From Tulasnella sp. 424 (taxonomy: Eukaryota > Basidiomycota > Agaricomycetes > Cantharellales > Tulasnellaceae): 64,000 nt of DNA. How positions within the stretch are numbered: position 1 is the stretch's first letter; every line of letters starts with the position of its first letter. Where the stretch lies: the NCBI GenBank assembly GCA_019633425.1, contig WSUB01000186.1:1-64000 (forward strand), given 5' to 3'. The notes beneath the pieces were generated by a model that was not told the DNA's origin, did no database searches, and saw only the letters and a program-made list of their open reading frames with translations. Shown here in pieces: positions 12,898 through 23,904 of the stretch. The position numbers and the translations under genes are program-made.

Positions 12898-15800
12898 GTC
12901 GACACGTTGGCAAGTCGAGAGGCGGCAAGAGGATCGGGAGATGGTCAAGCCTCGACGTTGGAAGTCGGCTGTTACGAAGGGATTGAGTCGTGCGTGATAT
13001 GTGTTCGTGATAAACCGCCTCCTCGGGGCTTTCCTGGGGTTGGGATGGCGTATGGGCTTTCGTTGGAGGTTTGTCGTTTGATCGAGTCAACCCTCGCGCT
13101 TGTCTGTGTTTAGGGAGTCCAATCTCGTTTCGTTCCTGACTGCGTCAACTTTCGTTTCACCGCGGCACTCCAGGAGAGACACTTGACACTCTGCATTGAC
13201 GCTTTGCCTTTCGCCACACTCTCAGCATACCCAGCAATGGATAGGCAAGCTCATCTACACCGCTGGCTGAACGAAAACCTGCTGTTTCGACGCAGCTGCG
13301 ACATCCAGCGCAAGCATTCCAACTCGATTCATTGAAGATTTCAAACGTCCTACCTCTGCCGCTCCGTCCTTCGCCAATTTACCCCCAATTCCAGAACGGC
13401 GAGCTCGTTGCCTGACTCCACCAAATGCTCCGGCTGGGTGGTCGTCGACAGGACGCTTACAGGGATTTCTTGACAGCGCCACTTCGGGCAAACAACCTTC
13501 GTCTTACGGGACCACTCAATACCTTTCGCTTTGACGTTTCTCCTTCTGGTTTTGCTTTTGGAGATGGAAGGATTCGCTAGAGGAGGTGGACTGAGACCCC
13601 AATGTTGGAATGCAGGCCCTTGGGAGAACGCGTCGGCAGTGTCAGACCTTCAACACGAAACCCCGACGATATTCAGTACATCTTATTCCGGTCGAAGGAC
13701 ACTCAATAATACCGGGGGGGAGTCCTTGATTTACTGTAGCTCGGATGAAGAAATGGGATCGCTACTCCGTCGCCTGCCCGTCGCGAGGCCGAATATTTGA
13801 CCGCAACCTTGAATACAGACCGCGACGCCATTTGCTTTAAGGGGTTTGAGGAGTCAAATCGCAAGTTCTACTCCCTCCATACTCCGTTCCTTGCCACTGC
13901 TGTCCTAACACGAGCTTATGTTTGACAGCCTATTGCTCTCTGTCGTCAGCTTCTCTTAAAGCACCCACATAATGAAACCACCGCCGACACATATACCTCA
14001 ATTTCCCGGTCGATTCGGCTTGCCTCGAAGCCACGTCGCCTCTTTAGCCGCCAAACTCGCGCGCCAACCAGACGAGACCCGTCGCTCTGCTTCACACACC
14101 GCTTCAACTTTCCGCAATATCGGGTTTCTTTTCGGGCGCAAATGTACGCTGCCGCAGTCAGACCAGTAGCTTGATGCTACCTGTCATCTGGACTACCGCT
14201 GGAAGTTTGGACGCTGGCGGTACAAGGACGAGTCGTGGGTCTGAGGAGGGAGAGAAGCGGTGGGATGTTGGTGCAAAAGCTGTTGGTAGCTAGACCTTGG
14301 GAGCACTCCGCGCAGCCGAGAGGCTGCTCCGTTGAGCGGTACATAGATTCCTTCCATCCGTCGGAGAGATGGCGCACCACTTCAACTTTGACCGTTGTTG
14401 GCACGTTCGTGATCGTCCTCATAGGGTTTATCGACAGTCCTTGAAGACATGATCCAGCACGTCCAATCTCCAGATTGGCTAAGCACCTTGTTTCTTTTAG
14501 GTCGTCGTCTTATGTGGCTCATTTCCACAAGTTCCTTCCTACACCCTGTCCTCTTCCCCTTCGTTCAACCGGAATTGATGCCCTCCTCTTTCACTTTTCC
14601 TCTTTCGGATCTCGATACCTGCTCTCAAAACTATCTTCGGGTCACTATGGACCCTTTGCTTCCGCTCTCGCTCTCACCTTATGCGCACGGATGTCCATGC
14701 GGTGGATTTCGGGAAAAGGAAGGCTTTAGTAGGAAATACAAAATTGGGTTGGCTAAGCCGTTTGTATGCATAGGCTTATATCATTAGATTATGCGCGCTG
14801 GTGCACGGAGGACGTTGAACGAGCGAGCAACGTCTTTAGCTTCGGTAACAGGTACTAACGTGCTGACGTCGGAAAGGCGTGTTTATTATTCTGACATATA
14901 CAGGAAGCGAACCCGTGAATAGGGCAGACACAAGAACGACACGGTCGAAGCCAAAGCCAGATGTGAAATACATGCAAGAAGCGAAATAAACACAGAACAA
15001 AGATGGAAAGGAAGAAATGACAAATGGAGACGGTTGGCGGTCAAGTGAAGAGGAGGTTGGCTGAGGGGAGGGATCGCCTAACCACTCTCTCGCCGTTGTG
15101 TCTTATACCGGTGATCATGCGTGTCGTGTCAAGAGGGACGCGACGTGTCTCACCGACGCAATGCACCAATGTGACATTGTGGGTCTTCGCGCATTCAGTC
15201 GATCGAGGGACTCTTTTTGTCCTATCATTGGATTGAAGAGGATAGAACAAGGAAAAGGGAAGTCAGTGACGTCACGTTCCTCCTCGGCTTCGGGTCGCCC
15301 CGCAGAGCGTGAAAAGGTGATGAGATGACCGAGCCCGATGCTCCCCGAGGCAAGCGCGGTTACGCTGATATCGCCCATCCCCATTCCCTTTGTGATCTCT
15401 TTACCTCCGGAACCGGTGGGGCCTCCTCCTCTAGTCGCGCGCGCTCAAAATGGACCTATCGACCTCGTCTAAAGCGATTATAGCCGCACTCAAGACCTTT
15501 GATACGGAGTTCTCGAGGGGTTCGTGTGCGACTGCTCGATCGGTGTGATGGGGGTCTTTGTGCACGTGTGGGGAGAATTTGCGGTAGCGGTCAAAGGCTG
15601 CTCGATGTCCCTCTAAAAGATGGCTGAGCTACTGGAGTGGATGGAGGCGGGCGAGGACGGCATGCTACCGCTCGCTGAAGGGGAACGAGCTCCCGCTGGA
15701 GTTGCAAAGTTGAGAGGGGAGGGGGTATGCATGGATTGAGGTGGGATGTTGGCTTTGGTGGTGGACGGTTCGCGGACGTGGATGGAAGGGCTGTTTGGCG

Positions 15801-17369
15801 GACTGGTTCCCGTGGTGGTGTTGAGTGATGAGGCCATCGATGGGAGAGGTATTAGTAGAGAATGAGTATATAGTTGAGAGTACGTGATGTTGGTGTTGGT
15901 GTTGGGGGTATTGGGTTGGATTTGAACAGGACGTAGCTGGATAAGATTGAAGGTGAAGCTGTGAGATGATGACGGATGAACAGGGCCAAACGCAAACTCT
16001 CCCACTTTTGGTCTGTCACCTCTCTCACTTATATACCCCCAACCTCGCTTCTGCATCGCATGGTACTTTTGTTTCCCTTCCAGTGATCCCTCCTTTTCAA
16101 CGTTAAGCGACCGCCTCTTTTGTCTTGATGTACGGCAACGACAGTCGTCCGGAACTTATTCCGGCCAAAGAGCGAGTTCCGTGGCCATGTCAGGCGGTTG
16201 TTTACCGGACTTGTTAAGGCTCGGTCTCGGTTTCGAATATCTGTAATGTGACACGGACATGGACACGGACGGCAAGATACGCATCAACGGTCGTAAAGAG
16301 TCTGACATCGGAGCGGGGCTAGCTGCGGCCGACTACCATTCTCGTCGCTGGGCCTTGGCGCTGGTAGCTGTGTCGTGTCGGAGGGACGCGACGTGTCTCG
16401 AGGTCTGTCTGTGACCGAATACACCAAGGGATTATCGAAACCGTCACGTCGTCCAGCCATAGCCAAACCCACACGCATAATACCCTTGTTAATACGCAAG
16501 AGACAGTCTCACTGTGTTTCGTGATTCTCCGTCCAACGCTTGCGGCCACAGAGGGGACGTGGCAAGGTTTCCTGACTCGATACCACCGAAACTACATATC
16601 TGCAGCCAAATGCGAAAGATCAGCACGCTTACTTTGCATTAGTACGAGTAGCTGGTCGGGACACTAGCCTCCTGTAGTCGGGGGTTGGGATAGGTCGATG
16701 ATGTCACCACCATTCGGTCTTCAACTCATTCGGGTAAGCCTCTTCACCGGTGCACACCATCGTCGCCCGTATCGTCCCCCTAATATTTTCATGTCCAATG
16801 TGAGGCATATCTGCAACTTGCGCCCGCTTCACCTTTGTTCTGGTCTGGCAGCGCCTTGGAAGTGGGGTGCAATTAAATGCGAAGTCGTCTTGCCATCCGG
16901 ATCCGGTCGATTCTCGTGTTTGCGACCTTCTTGCGCTATATATCCCCCGAACAACTAGTCTACCGCATTTACGGCCCACAATACATTGATAGTACATACA
17001 TCCTTGGGTGATTTAGTATTAGTACGACTCACCAGAACGAGAATCCGAGATTGTGGGTATTCTTTCGGTCAGTTCGCATCATTGCGTCGCTGAGTGACAC
17101 CAGCGCGCAAGGAGGCCGCGTATTAGTATCTTCAGCTGAATAGGTTGCGCATCGCGAAGAGCTCTTTATTAACATTCTCGAGAGTACATTTGTAAACACT
17201 ATACAGACGATCAGAGCCAAGTCACCAAAGCAAAAGGAGACGGCCGCAAGTAAGAATGAAGGAGGTTGTGAAGAAGTGAAATGCGAGAAAGCGGTGTAAC
17301 AGCGGAATGGATCGGGTTTCAAAGATGATACTGGCCCGTGGAGATGGAGTGCGTCGTATTTAGCAAACC
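12898..17369. repeat. Array spacer, copy 3
   Basis: Longest spacer. It keeps the HLHRWLNE module from about 13,235, the MKPPPTHIP frame at 13,972-14,169, the WLISTSSF segment near 14,510, the Ser/Pro-rich relic at 15,170-15,837, and the K3 3' flank near 17,090-17,369. All frames are short or interrupted. Confidence 0.75.
15170..15837 (-). pseudogene. Ser/Pro-rich relic gene, copy 3 (nonsense and frameshift)
   Basis: The only copy that keeps a plausible start (MASSLNTTTG, 15,835-15,837) and the full N-terminal part. The codon after SSSSAIF is TAG near 15,613 where copy 1 has GAG. About 50 bases further on, a one-base deletion near 15,560 shifts the frame. Downstream, the VAHEPLEN segment and the ERDVTDFPF exon are still recognisable. 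The ancestral protein can therefore be inferred by comparing copies, but no copy is intact. Confidence 0.65.
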
Positions 17370-19900
17370 CTAGGGCATAAACCGTGGCTCGGTTGACGAT
17401 CTCTCCGCTTCAGTGACTTTCTCCAGGAGGTATTTCGAAAATCTCTTGGCACTGTCGTAACCAATTCGTTCCGAGAGCATTGAGGCATCGTTAATGAAGG
17501 TCTTTGCTTCTGCATGACGAGCTTGGCTGAGCCGGAGCTGACCGAGACCCAACGAGGAGTCCACTCGGCCTTGGACATTTCCGATTCTTCGATAGATAGC
17601 CATCGCTTGGGTGTACGACGCCTCTGCTTTGACGTGCTTGTACCGCGCTCGTTGGACGTTCCCAAGCCCCCGCAATGTGTTCGCTCGGCCCAGGTCATCC
17701 CCGATGCTCTCGTAGAAGGCCAGGGTTTGGGTGTACGACGCCTCTGCTTCGACGTACTTGGACCGCGCGACCTGGGCCTGCCCAAGCCCAAGCAATGCGT
17801 TCGCTCGGCCCAGGTCATCCCCGATGCTCTCGCAGATGGTCAGCGCTTGGGTGAACGACGCCTCTGCTTCGACGTACTTGGCCCCCGCCCCCTGGACGTT
17901 CCCAAGCCCACGGAATGCGTTCGCTCGGCCCTGATCGTCCCCGTTGCTCTCGTAGATCGACAGCGCCTGGGTGTACGACGCCTCTGCTTCGACGTAGTTA
18001 GACCGCGCGAGCTGGACGTTCCCAAGCCCATCCAATGCGTTCGCTCCGCCCATGTCATGCCCGATCCTCTTGGAGATGGCCAGCGCTTGGGTGTACGACG
18101 CCTCTGCTTCGACGTACTTGGACCGCACTCGCTGGACCTCCCCAAGCCTATGTAATGCGTTTGCTCGACACCAGTCATACCCAATACTCTCACAGATGGC
18201 CAGAGCTTCGATGTAGGCAGCCTCTGCCTCAACGTACTTGCACCGCACTCGGTCATTCTCCGCTAGCTGGACTAATATCCATGCTTCCGTGGCGCGGTCG
18301 CCGGTCAACCGAGCCATGGTCAAGCCCTGGGTATACGCCTTCGAAGATTCTTCGTATCTGGCCTGCAAACGATGCATATCCCCGACTTGTAGTAAGAGGA
18401 CAGCGGACCGAATATTGGTTTCATCCCCACTTTTCACCACCGGGAAGCTCCATGGCTATTTCAAACGAACTTCATCACCTGAGGATCACTTGAGTGGCAC
18501 CCCACCTACCATCAACCAAAGGGCTTGCCTGCATTCTATTGCGGATGGTCGTTCCTTCGGTTCAGGCTTCCAACATTTCAGCATCATATTGCAGAGGAGA
18601 TGTATTTGCGAAAGTTGAGTATGGTCACGGATTAATGGCAGTTGGCCTTCGACTATTTTCATCGTAATATCCCACTCTCCCTTGACTTCCTCGAAAGGGT
18701 AACAATCGGTGGTAGCCTGCAACAATTCATGTGAGTAAGGGGCCAAAATATCGCAACTTTTGAATTGGGCTTGCAAGCTCACCTCCCAAGCAATCCACCC
18801 CAACGCCCAGATGTCGGTCGCCAGGTCCAGCGACTCTCCAGTTAAAACCTCGGGTGGTGACCAACGAAGCGAGCAGGCCGGACCTGTCAACGTAAGCGTG
18901 GTATCGGACGCGGTAATCGTTAATTGAGGAAGGTCATTGCTTTCCGAGCCCTTATTGCTCGTCGAAGATGCTGGTTGAGCTGCTGGAGTGGCGCTGGCTT
19001 CTTGTGCTCGTCGAATAACGCGAGCCGTGCCGAAGTCGGTGATGACAGCGCGATTTGAAGAGTTGACCAGGATGTTTAACTGAGCAAAGATTGACGTAAG
19101 GAGATATCCGAGGAATGGCGTGTCACGAGACTGACCGATTTGAGGTCGCCGTGGCATATGGGAGGTTCGCGGGTGTGAAGGAATTCAAGTCCAAGTGCAA
19201 CATCCCGAATCTAATACGGAGTGAAGGTCAGGTTCGCATCCAGTTTTATCGGTGCTCACGACGCACCAGCGACACGCGTTCGGGGATCTCCCACTTGCCG
19301 GAACGAAGGAACTCCCGAAGGTTACCGTTCTCCTCCCATGGGAAAACCAACCAAGCAATGCGATGCTCAATGTCCTCAACAAACCCGGTTATCTCGACAA
19401 TATTGGGATGCGATAGCTTGTCCAATACACGCAACTCGTTGACAAATATCTGGAGAGGACTGAGTCAGGTTGAGAGGCATCAACGGGCGGGCAGACCTAC
19501 GCGAAGGAACTTTTCCTCAGTCATATCCCCGTTGAGAACGAATCGCAGCTTCTTCACGGCCACTCTTCTCCCTTCTTCTCCACTACCGCCCGCCCGCACG
19601 TACGTAGCCACCACGACATCGCCGTAAGCACCACCATCTTGCGAACCATTTCCGATGAATTCAATTTCGGTTACAGATATCCTCCTCCATGATAAGGTAG
19701 CCAGGAGGTCTCGCTGAAACGAGAGAACAGTGAGGAAAACGTTCACAAGACGTCAATGCATCAATCGCACTTACGGCAGACAGTTTGGTTTTCTTGGTGC
19801 CGGACGAGGTTTCGCCTACGGCTTCCACTTGCAAAGCATCGAAGCCGTCCGTCACGCTGTCGAGTTCTGATTGGGGTGTTGCCAAAGGAGGATTCGACAT
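17370..19900 (-). CDS. Kinase-TPR fusion protein K3
   Basis: Paralogue of K1 and K2; the start is MSNPPLATPQSE at 19,898-19,900. The kinase part has VAVKKLRF, ICHGDLKS, LNILVNSSN and DFGTA (Thr for Ser after DFG), then PPEVL, ATDIWALGW and RPSAIECRQALWLM. The intron after WIAWE would also read through in frame, so a retained-intron form would stay open. The TPR exon has about eight units. The reading frame stops at EPRFMP, about 17 residues before the end of K1/K2, because the position that is GAT in K1 is a TAG stop here. Function as for K1. Confidence 0.85.
17510..18420 (-). repeat. 120-bp tandem repeats coding TPR units in K3
   Basis: About eight 120-bp coding units, with more substitutions between units than in K1. 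Confidence 0.8.
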
Positions 19901-20231
19901 GTCGACACACTTACAAGTCGAGAGGTGGCAAAAGGATAGAGAAGAATGGTCAGGAGACGTTGGTAGTCGGTTGTTGTGAAGGTGTTGAGTCGTGCGTGAT
20001 TTGTGCTCGCGATAAACCGCCTCCTGGGGGCTTCCTGGGGTTGAGATCACGTATGAGCTGTCGTCCGAGGTTCGTCGTTGTTGAACTGAGTCAGGCCTCG
20101 CGCTTTGTCTGTGTTTAGGGCGTCCAATCTCGTTTCGTTCCTGACTGTGTCAACCTTCGTTTCACCTAGGCACTCCAGGAGGGACACTTATTGACGTTTC
20201 GCCTTTCTACAGCTTCTTAGCATACCCGAAA

Positions 20232-20720
20232 ATGGATAGGCAAGGTCATCTACACCCCTGGCCGACCGAAAACCTGCTGTTTCGACGCATCCGCGACATC
20301 CAACGCGAGCTTCCCACTCGATTCATCAACGCGTTCAAATTTCTCACCTTCACCGCTTCGACCTGCGCTAATCTGCCCCCAGTGCCAGGCATGGTGAGCT
20401 CATTGCCCGATGATTCCATCAAATGCTCCGGTTCGGTAGTCGTTGACGATGACACTTGCACAGACTCGTTGACACTGCTCACTTCCGACGAGAAACCCCC
20501 GTCGTATGGATCCACTCGATACCTTCGTTGCGGAGGTTTCTTTTTGCTGTTGCTTTTGGAGACGGGAAGCTTTTGCCAGAGGAGGTGGTGACGGAGACCC
20601 CAATGATGGAATACAGACGCAGCAGGGCCATTGGGGAAGGGCATTCGCGAAGTCGAACCTTCAACGCCAAGTGCCAATGATATTCACTATGTCTTCGCCC
20701 AAACGAAGGCCCCCTTGATT
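20232..20720 (+). pseudogene. Conserved spacer module, best copy (possible small spliced gene)
   Basis: The frame starts MDRQGHLHPWPTENLL and continues through TRFINAFKFLTFTAS and NLPPVPG. At that point every copy has a GTGAGC donor-like sequence, followed about 70 bases later by a CACAG or equivalent acceptor and a second coding-like block with EKPPSYGSTRYLR. Copies lie near 291, 7333, 13,235, 20,232, 26,535 and 32,420. A seventh truncated one lies near 33,625. Most are frameshifted. I read it as the remains of a duplicated spliced gene of unknown function. A conserved untranslated element of the kinase locus is the alternative. Confidence 0.35.
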
Positions 20721-22171
20721 TACCACGGCTCCGATCCCGAAGCAAAGGGGTCGAGACTCCACCGCCTGGCCGTCGTCAGGTCAAGCCCTTGACCATGCTT
20801 CTCCGCAACCATCAAGATCGAACGCGACTCTATTTGCCCTAGGGTGGTTGGTGAGTCGAATTGAAGGATTTTTATCACCCCATCCCCCGTTTCTTCCAAG
20901 TGCCGTCCTAACATGAGTTTTCTTTCCACAGCCCAGTGCCGTCCGTCGTTAACTTTCCTGGAAGCACCTACGTTGTATCCGTCATGAAAACGCCACTCAT
21001 TTATCTACCTCTTAGTCGGCTCGGCTTGCCTCAAAACGCTCTCCCCTACTTTAGTCGCTAAACTCTCGCACCAACCAGAGAAGACCCTTCACTCTGCCTC
21101 ACACACCTCCATCAACTCTCCGCAACAGCAACCTTTTTCGGGGCGCAAATATGCATCTTTGAGATCATATAAGTAGCTTGACACTATTCGTGATGTGGAC
21201 TACCGTTGGGCGGACTAGGTGTGGAAGTTCGGTGGCACGGAGAGAGAAGTTGGTGGAGAAGCGGTCGGGAGCTCGGTCTGGGGAGCAATTAGGGCGCTTG
21301 AGAAGGCTCCTCCAGCGAGTAGTGACTCTCCTCTCTTGGGCTGGGTGGGGAGATGGGTCAGCGCTTCAACCTTCGCTGTTGTTGGGACGTTTTGGTTGTC
21401 CTCGTGGGGTTTGTCGAAGGTCATCGAAGGCGTGGCTCGCACTCTACATAATCACGTCACCGTTGATATTGACTTATCACCCTGTCCCTCTCATGTCGTG
21501 GCCTTACGTGCCTCATTTACATGAGTCCCTTGTTAGAACCTGCGGCCGTTCCACCTCTTCGCCATCGTTTACTCTGAATCTACGGTTTCCCGCTTCGCTT
21601 TCCCCCTCTTTTATTTTATGTACCTGGCATTAGAAATTAATTTTGGATTATTATGGACCTTAAGACCTTTTTCCTCTGCTTCCTCTGACCTTGAGCGCAT
21701 TGAACGTCGTGCGGTGGCTTTTCGGAAGAGAACCTTTTGGTAATGTAATACGAAATCGGGTTGGCGGTGTAGTCTGCTTGCGGGCTTAGGGCATTATATT
21801 AAATGCGACGGTGTCCTGAGGATATTGAACGAGCGAGCACGACCTGTGACTTTGATAACGGGTACTAGCTCGTCCGCCGTGCCAATATGCCGAGGTCAGA
21901 AGGTTATGGTTATTAGAACGTATGCTGGAAATGAATAGGGCAGAGACAACACCAACATCATCGAAGCCAAGGCCGGATGGCAATACATCCAAGAAGCGAA
22001 TCAGACACCGAAGACGAAATAATGAAATGAAAGCGGTTGGCGGTCAACGAAGGTGCATGAGGTTGCCGGAAGCGACGTAAACCACCCGGTCGGTCTCGAC
22101 GCTGTGCATTATGGTGGCTGTCCATGTCGTGTCAAGAGGGACGTGAAGTGTCTCAACGACGAAATGCATTA

Positions 22172-22222
22172 CAGCTGTTTACGAAATTGTTGGCACAAAC
22201 AGAATCTTACGTAATTTTCGAC
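22172..22222 (+). repeat. Left terminal inverted repeat
   Basis: 51 bp, starting CAGCTGTTTACGAAATTG and ending TTTTCGAC. It pairs with the right repeat with two mismatches near the middle. Confidence 0.9.
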
Positions 22223-22845
22223 GGTTTTTCCGGTGGACATGCGCGATGCGTAGCTCTCTCAGTTCAACCCTGATCATTCTGAAATTTTGACAGAATCACT
22301 ACAGACCGTATGCGCAGATGCGCAAGCAAAAGCAATGGCAGAATCATGGCTATGGGCAGTTTTGCTGAATTCCACCTGAATTTGCTATCCGAGACGGATA
22401 ACTTCCTACCACGCAAATGAATAGTATATGTTAGTGGGTCATTGTTATGGCATATCAAATACTGAGATGTCGGTGGCATTGTTACAGCTGCAGAGCCAGT
22501 ATAAATGCTCGGCTGACCGGGGTAATCACGTATCGTGGGACACATTGCTCAGGAACGGCGGCGTCGAGCGCGTTCTCCGCTATAGTGACAGCCTGCGAGC
22601 TTTCATTCGTATTTGCGTGGGTTCCTTAGCGAGCCGGAGTCAACTTTTTCGAAGATTTTGTGGTCCGCTTTGCGGGCGGTGGTGCAGTGTCGTGTTGGGA
22701 GGGCTTTCTTTGACTAAGGTCAGTTAGAGTACAACAAGTATACGGGCATCTGTAAACGTACTGTTAGAAGTCATGTACAAAATTTGAAGCAAGGAGAGGC
22801 AGTGGTTGTGGAGAAATCAATCCCGGATGTGGGCAGCGAAAAAGA

Positions 22846-22896
22846 GTCGAAAATTACGTAAGATCTTGTTTGTGCCAACAATTTCGTAAACAGCTG
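22846..22896 (-). repeat. Right terminal inverted repeat
   Basis: Reverse complement of the left repeat except for an AG/GA difference at the thirty-first and thirty-second positions. Confidence 0.9.
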
Positions 22897-22929
22897 TAAA
22901 GTGATATTGTGGGGTCATCGCGCATCCAG

Positions 22930-23045
22930 TCAATCGAGACTCTCTTTGTTCCTCGATTAAAGAGGAAAGCACATGATCATGAAAGAGGAAGTGAGTGACG
23001 TCACATTGTTCCTTGGCTTCGGCTATCCTCGCAGAATGTGCCCAA
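22930..23045 (-). pseudogene. Ser/Pro-rich relic gene, copy 4 (only a 3' scrap)
   Basis: Only the exon fragment with EQCDVTHFLF and the flanking words shared with the other copies remain. From about 23,070 the sequence continues in the far side of the spacer, so nearly the whole gene body has been deleted. Confidence 0.5.
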
Positions 23046-23904
23046 GCTTGATGCTCCCCGCGGTCGATGGGTGCACCAAGGTATCCAGACTCGATACCAC
23101 TGAAACTATCTGCAGCCAAACGCGAAAGATCATCACGTTTATTTTGCATTAGTAACAGTAGCTGGCGAGGACAAGCCTCCTGGGGGTTGGGGGAGGTCAC
23201 CACCCTTCGGCGTTAAATCTAACTGAGGACCCTCTGGCAACTCGTTCAACTCGGCGTCTCCACCGGTACGCACCGTGTTCTGCATCGGTTTCTCATCCGG
23301 CGTGTTCGTTTGTGTTCTGCAACTTGTCTCCCTAGTCTTTTCGAGCTATATCTGCAACTTGTGTCCGCTCTCAATTACGAAGTCGCCTTGCCATTCGGAT
23401 CCTGTCGATTTTCAGTTTACCGTCGTGTTTGCGACCTTATTGCACTATATTGCCACCGAGCAATTACCCTACAGCATTTAACTATGCCCACAATACATTG
23501 ACAGTCCACACACCTATGAGTAATTTACAAATCACCAGAACGAGGATTCAAATGCTTGGTTATTCTTTCGGTCAGTTCGGCTCTCTGAACCGCTGAGCGA
23601 CACCAGCGCACAAGGTGAAAGAAGGAGGCCGCGTATTTAGTATCTTCACCTGAATAGCTTGCGCATCGCGAAGAGCTCTCTATTTACTTTCTCGACAGTA
23701 CATCTGTGAACAACATACAGATGATGATAAGCAAATCACCGAAGCAACCGCCAAAGCAAGGGGCGACGGCCGTAAATTAGAATGAAGGAGGTTGTGAAGA
23801 AGTGAAATTCGACAACACGGGGCAGGGGCGCCACAGGTGAATGGAACGAGTGTCGAAGATGATACAGGTTCCGCGGAGATGGAGTGCGTCGTATTCAGCA
23901 AACC

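Larger units (their letters stand above)
22172..22896. mobile_element. MITE-like element with 51-bp TIRs, TA target duplication
   Basis: The ends are inverted copies, 22,172-22,222 and 22,846-22,896, beginning CAGCTGTTTACG and matching at 49 of 51 positions. The flanking dinucleotide is TA on both sides (22,170-22,171 and 22,897-22,898). The empty site is visible in the homologous spacers, where gaaatg..ctaaagtgat is uninterrupted (near 2230 and 9270). No transposase-length frame lies inside, so it is non-autonomous. The TA duplication is typical of the Tc1/mariner superfamily. The superfamily assignment rests only on that and on the TIRs. Confidence 0.85.
19901..23904. repeat. Array spacer, copy 4 (carries a MITE insertion)
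   Basis: Same spacer plan, with the best preserved plus-strand module (20,232-20,720). The MKPPPTHIP frame and the WLISTSSF segment are largely decayed, and the Ser/Pro-rich relic is nearly all deleted. A 725-bp inverted-repeat element interrupts it at 22,172-22,896. The K4 3' flank begins near 23,590. Confidence 0.75.
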
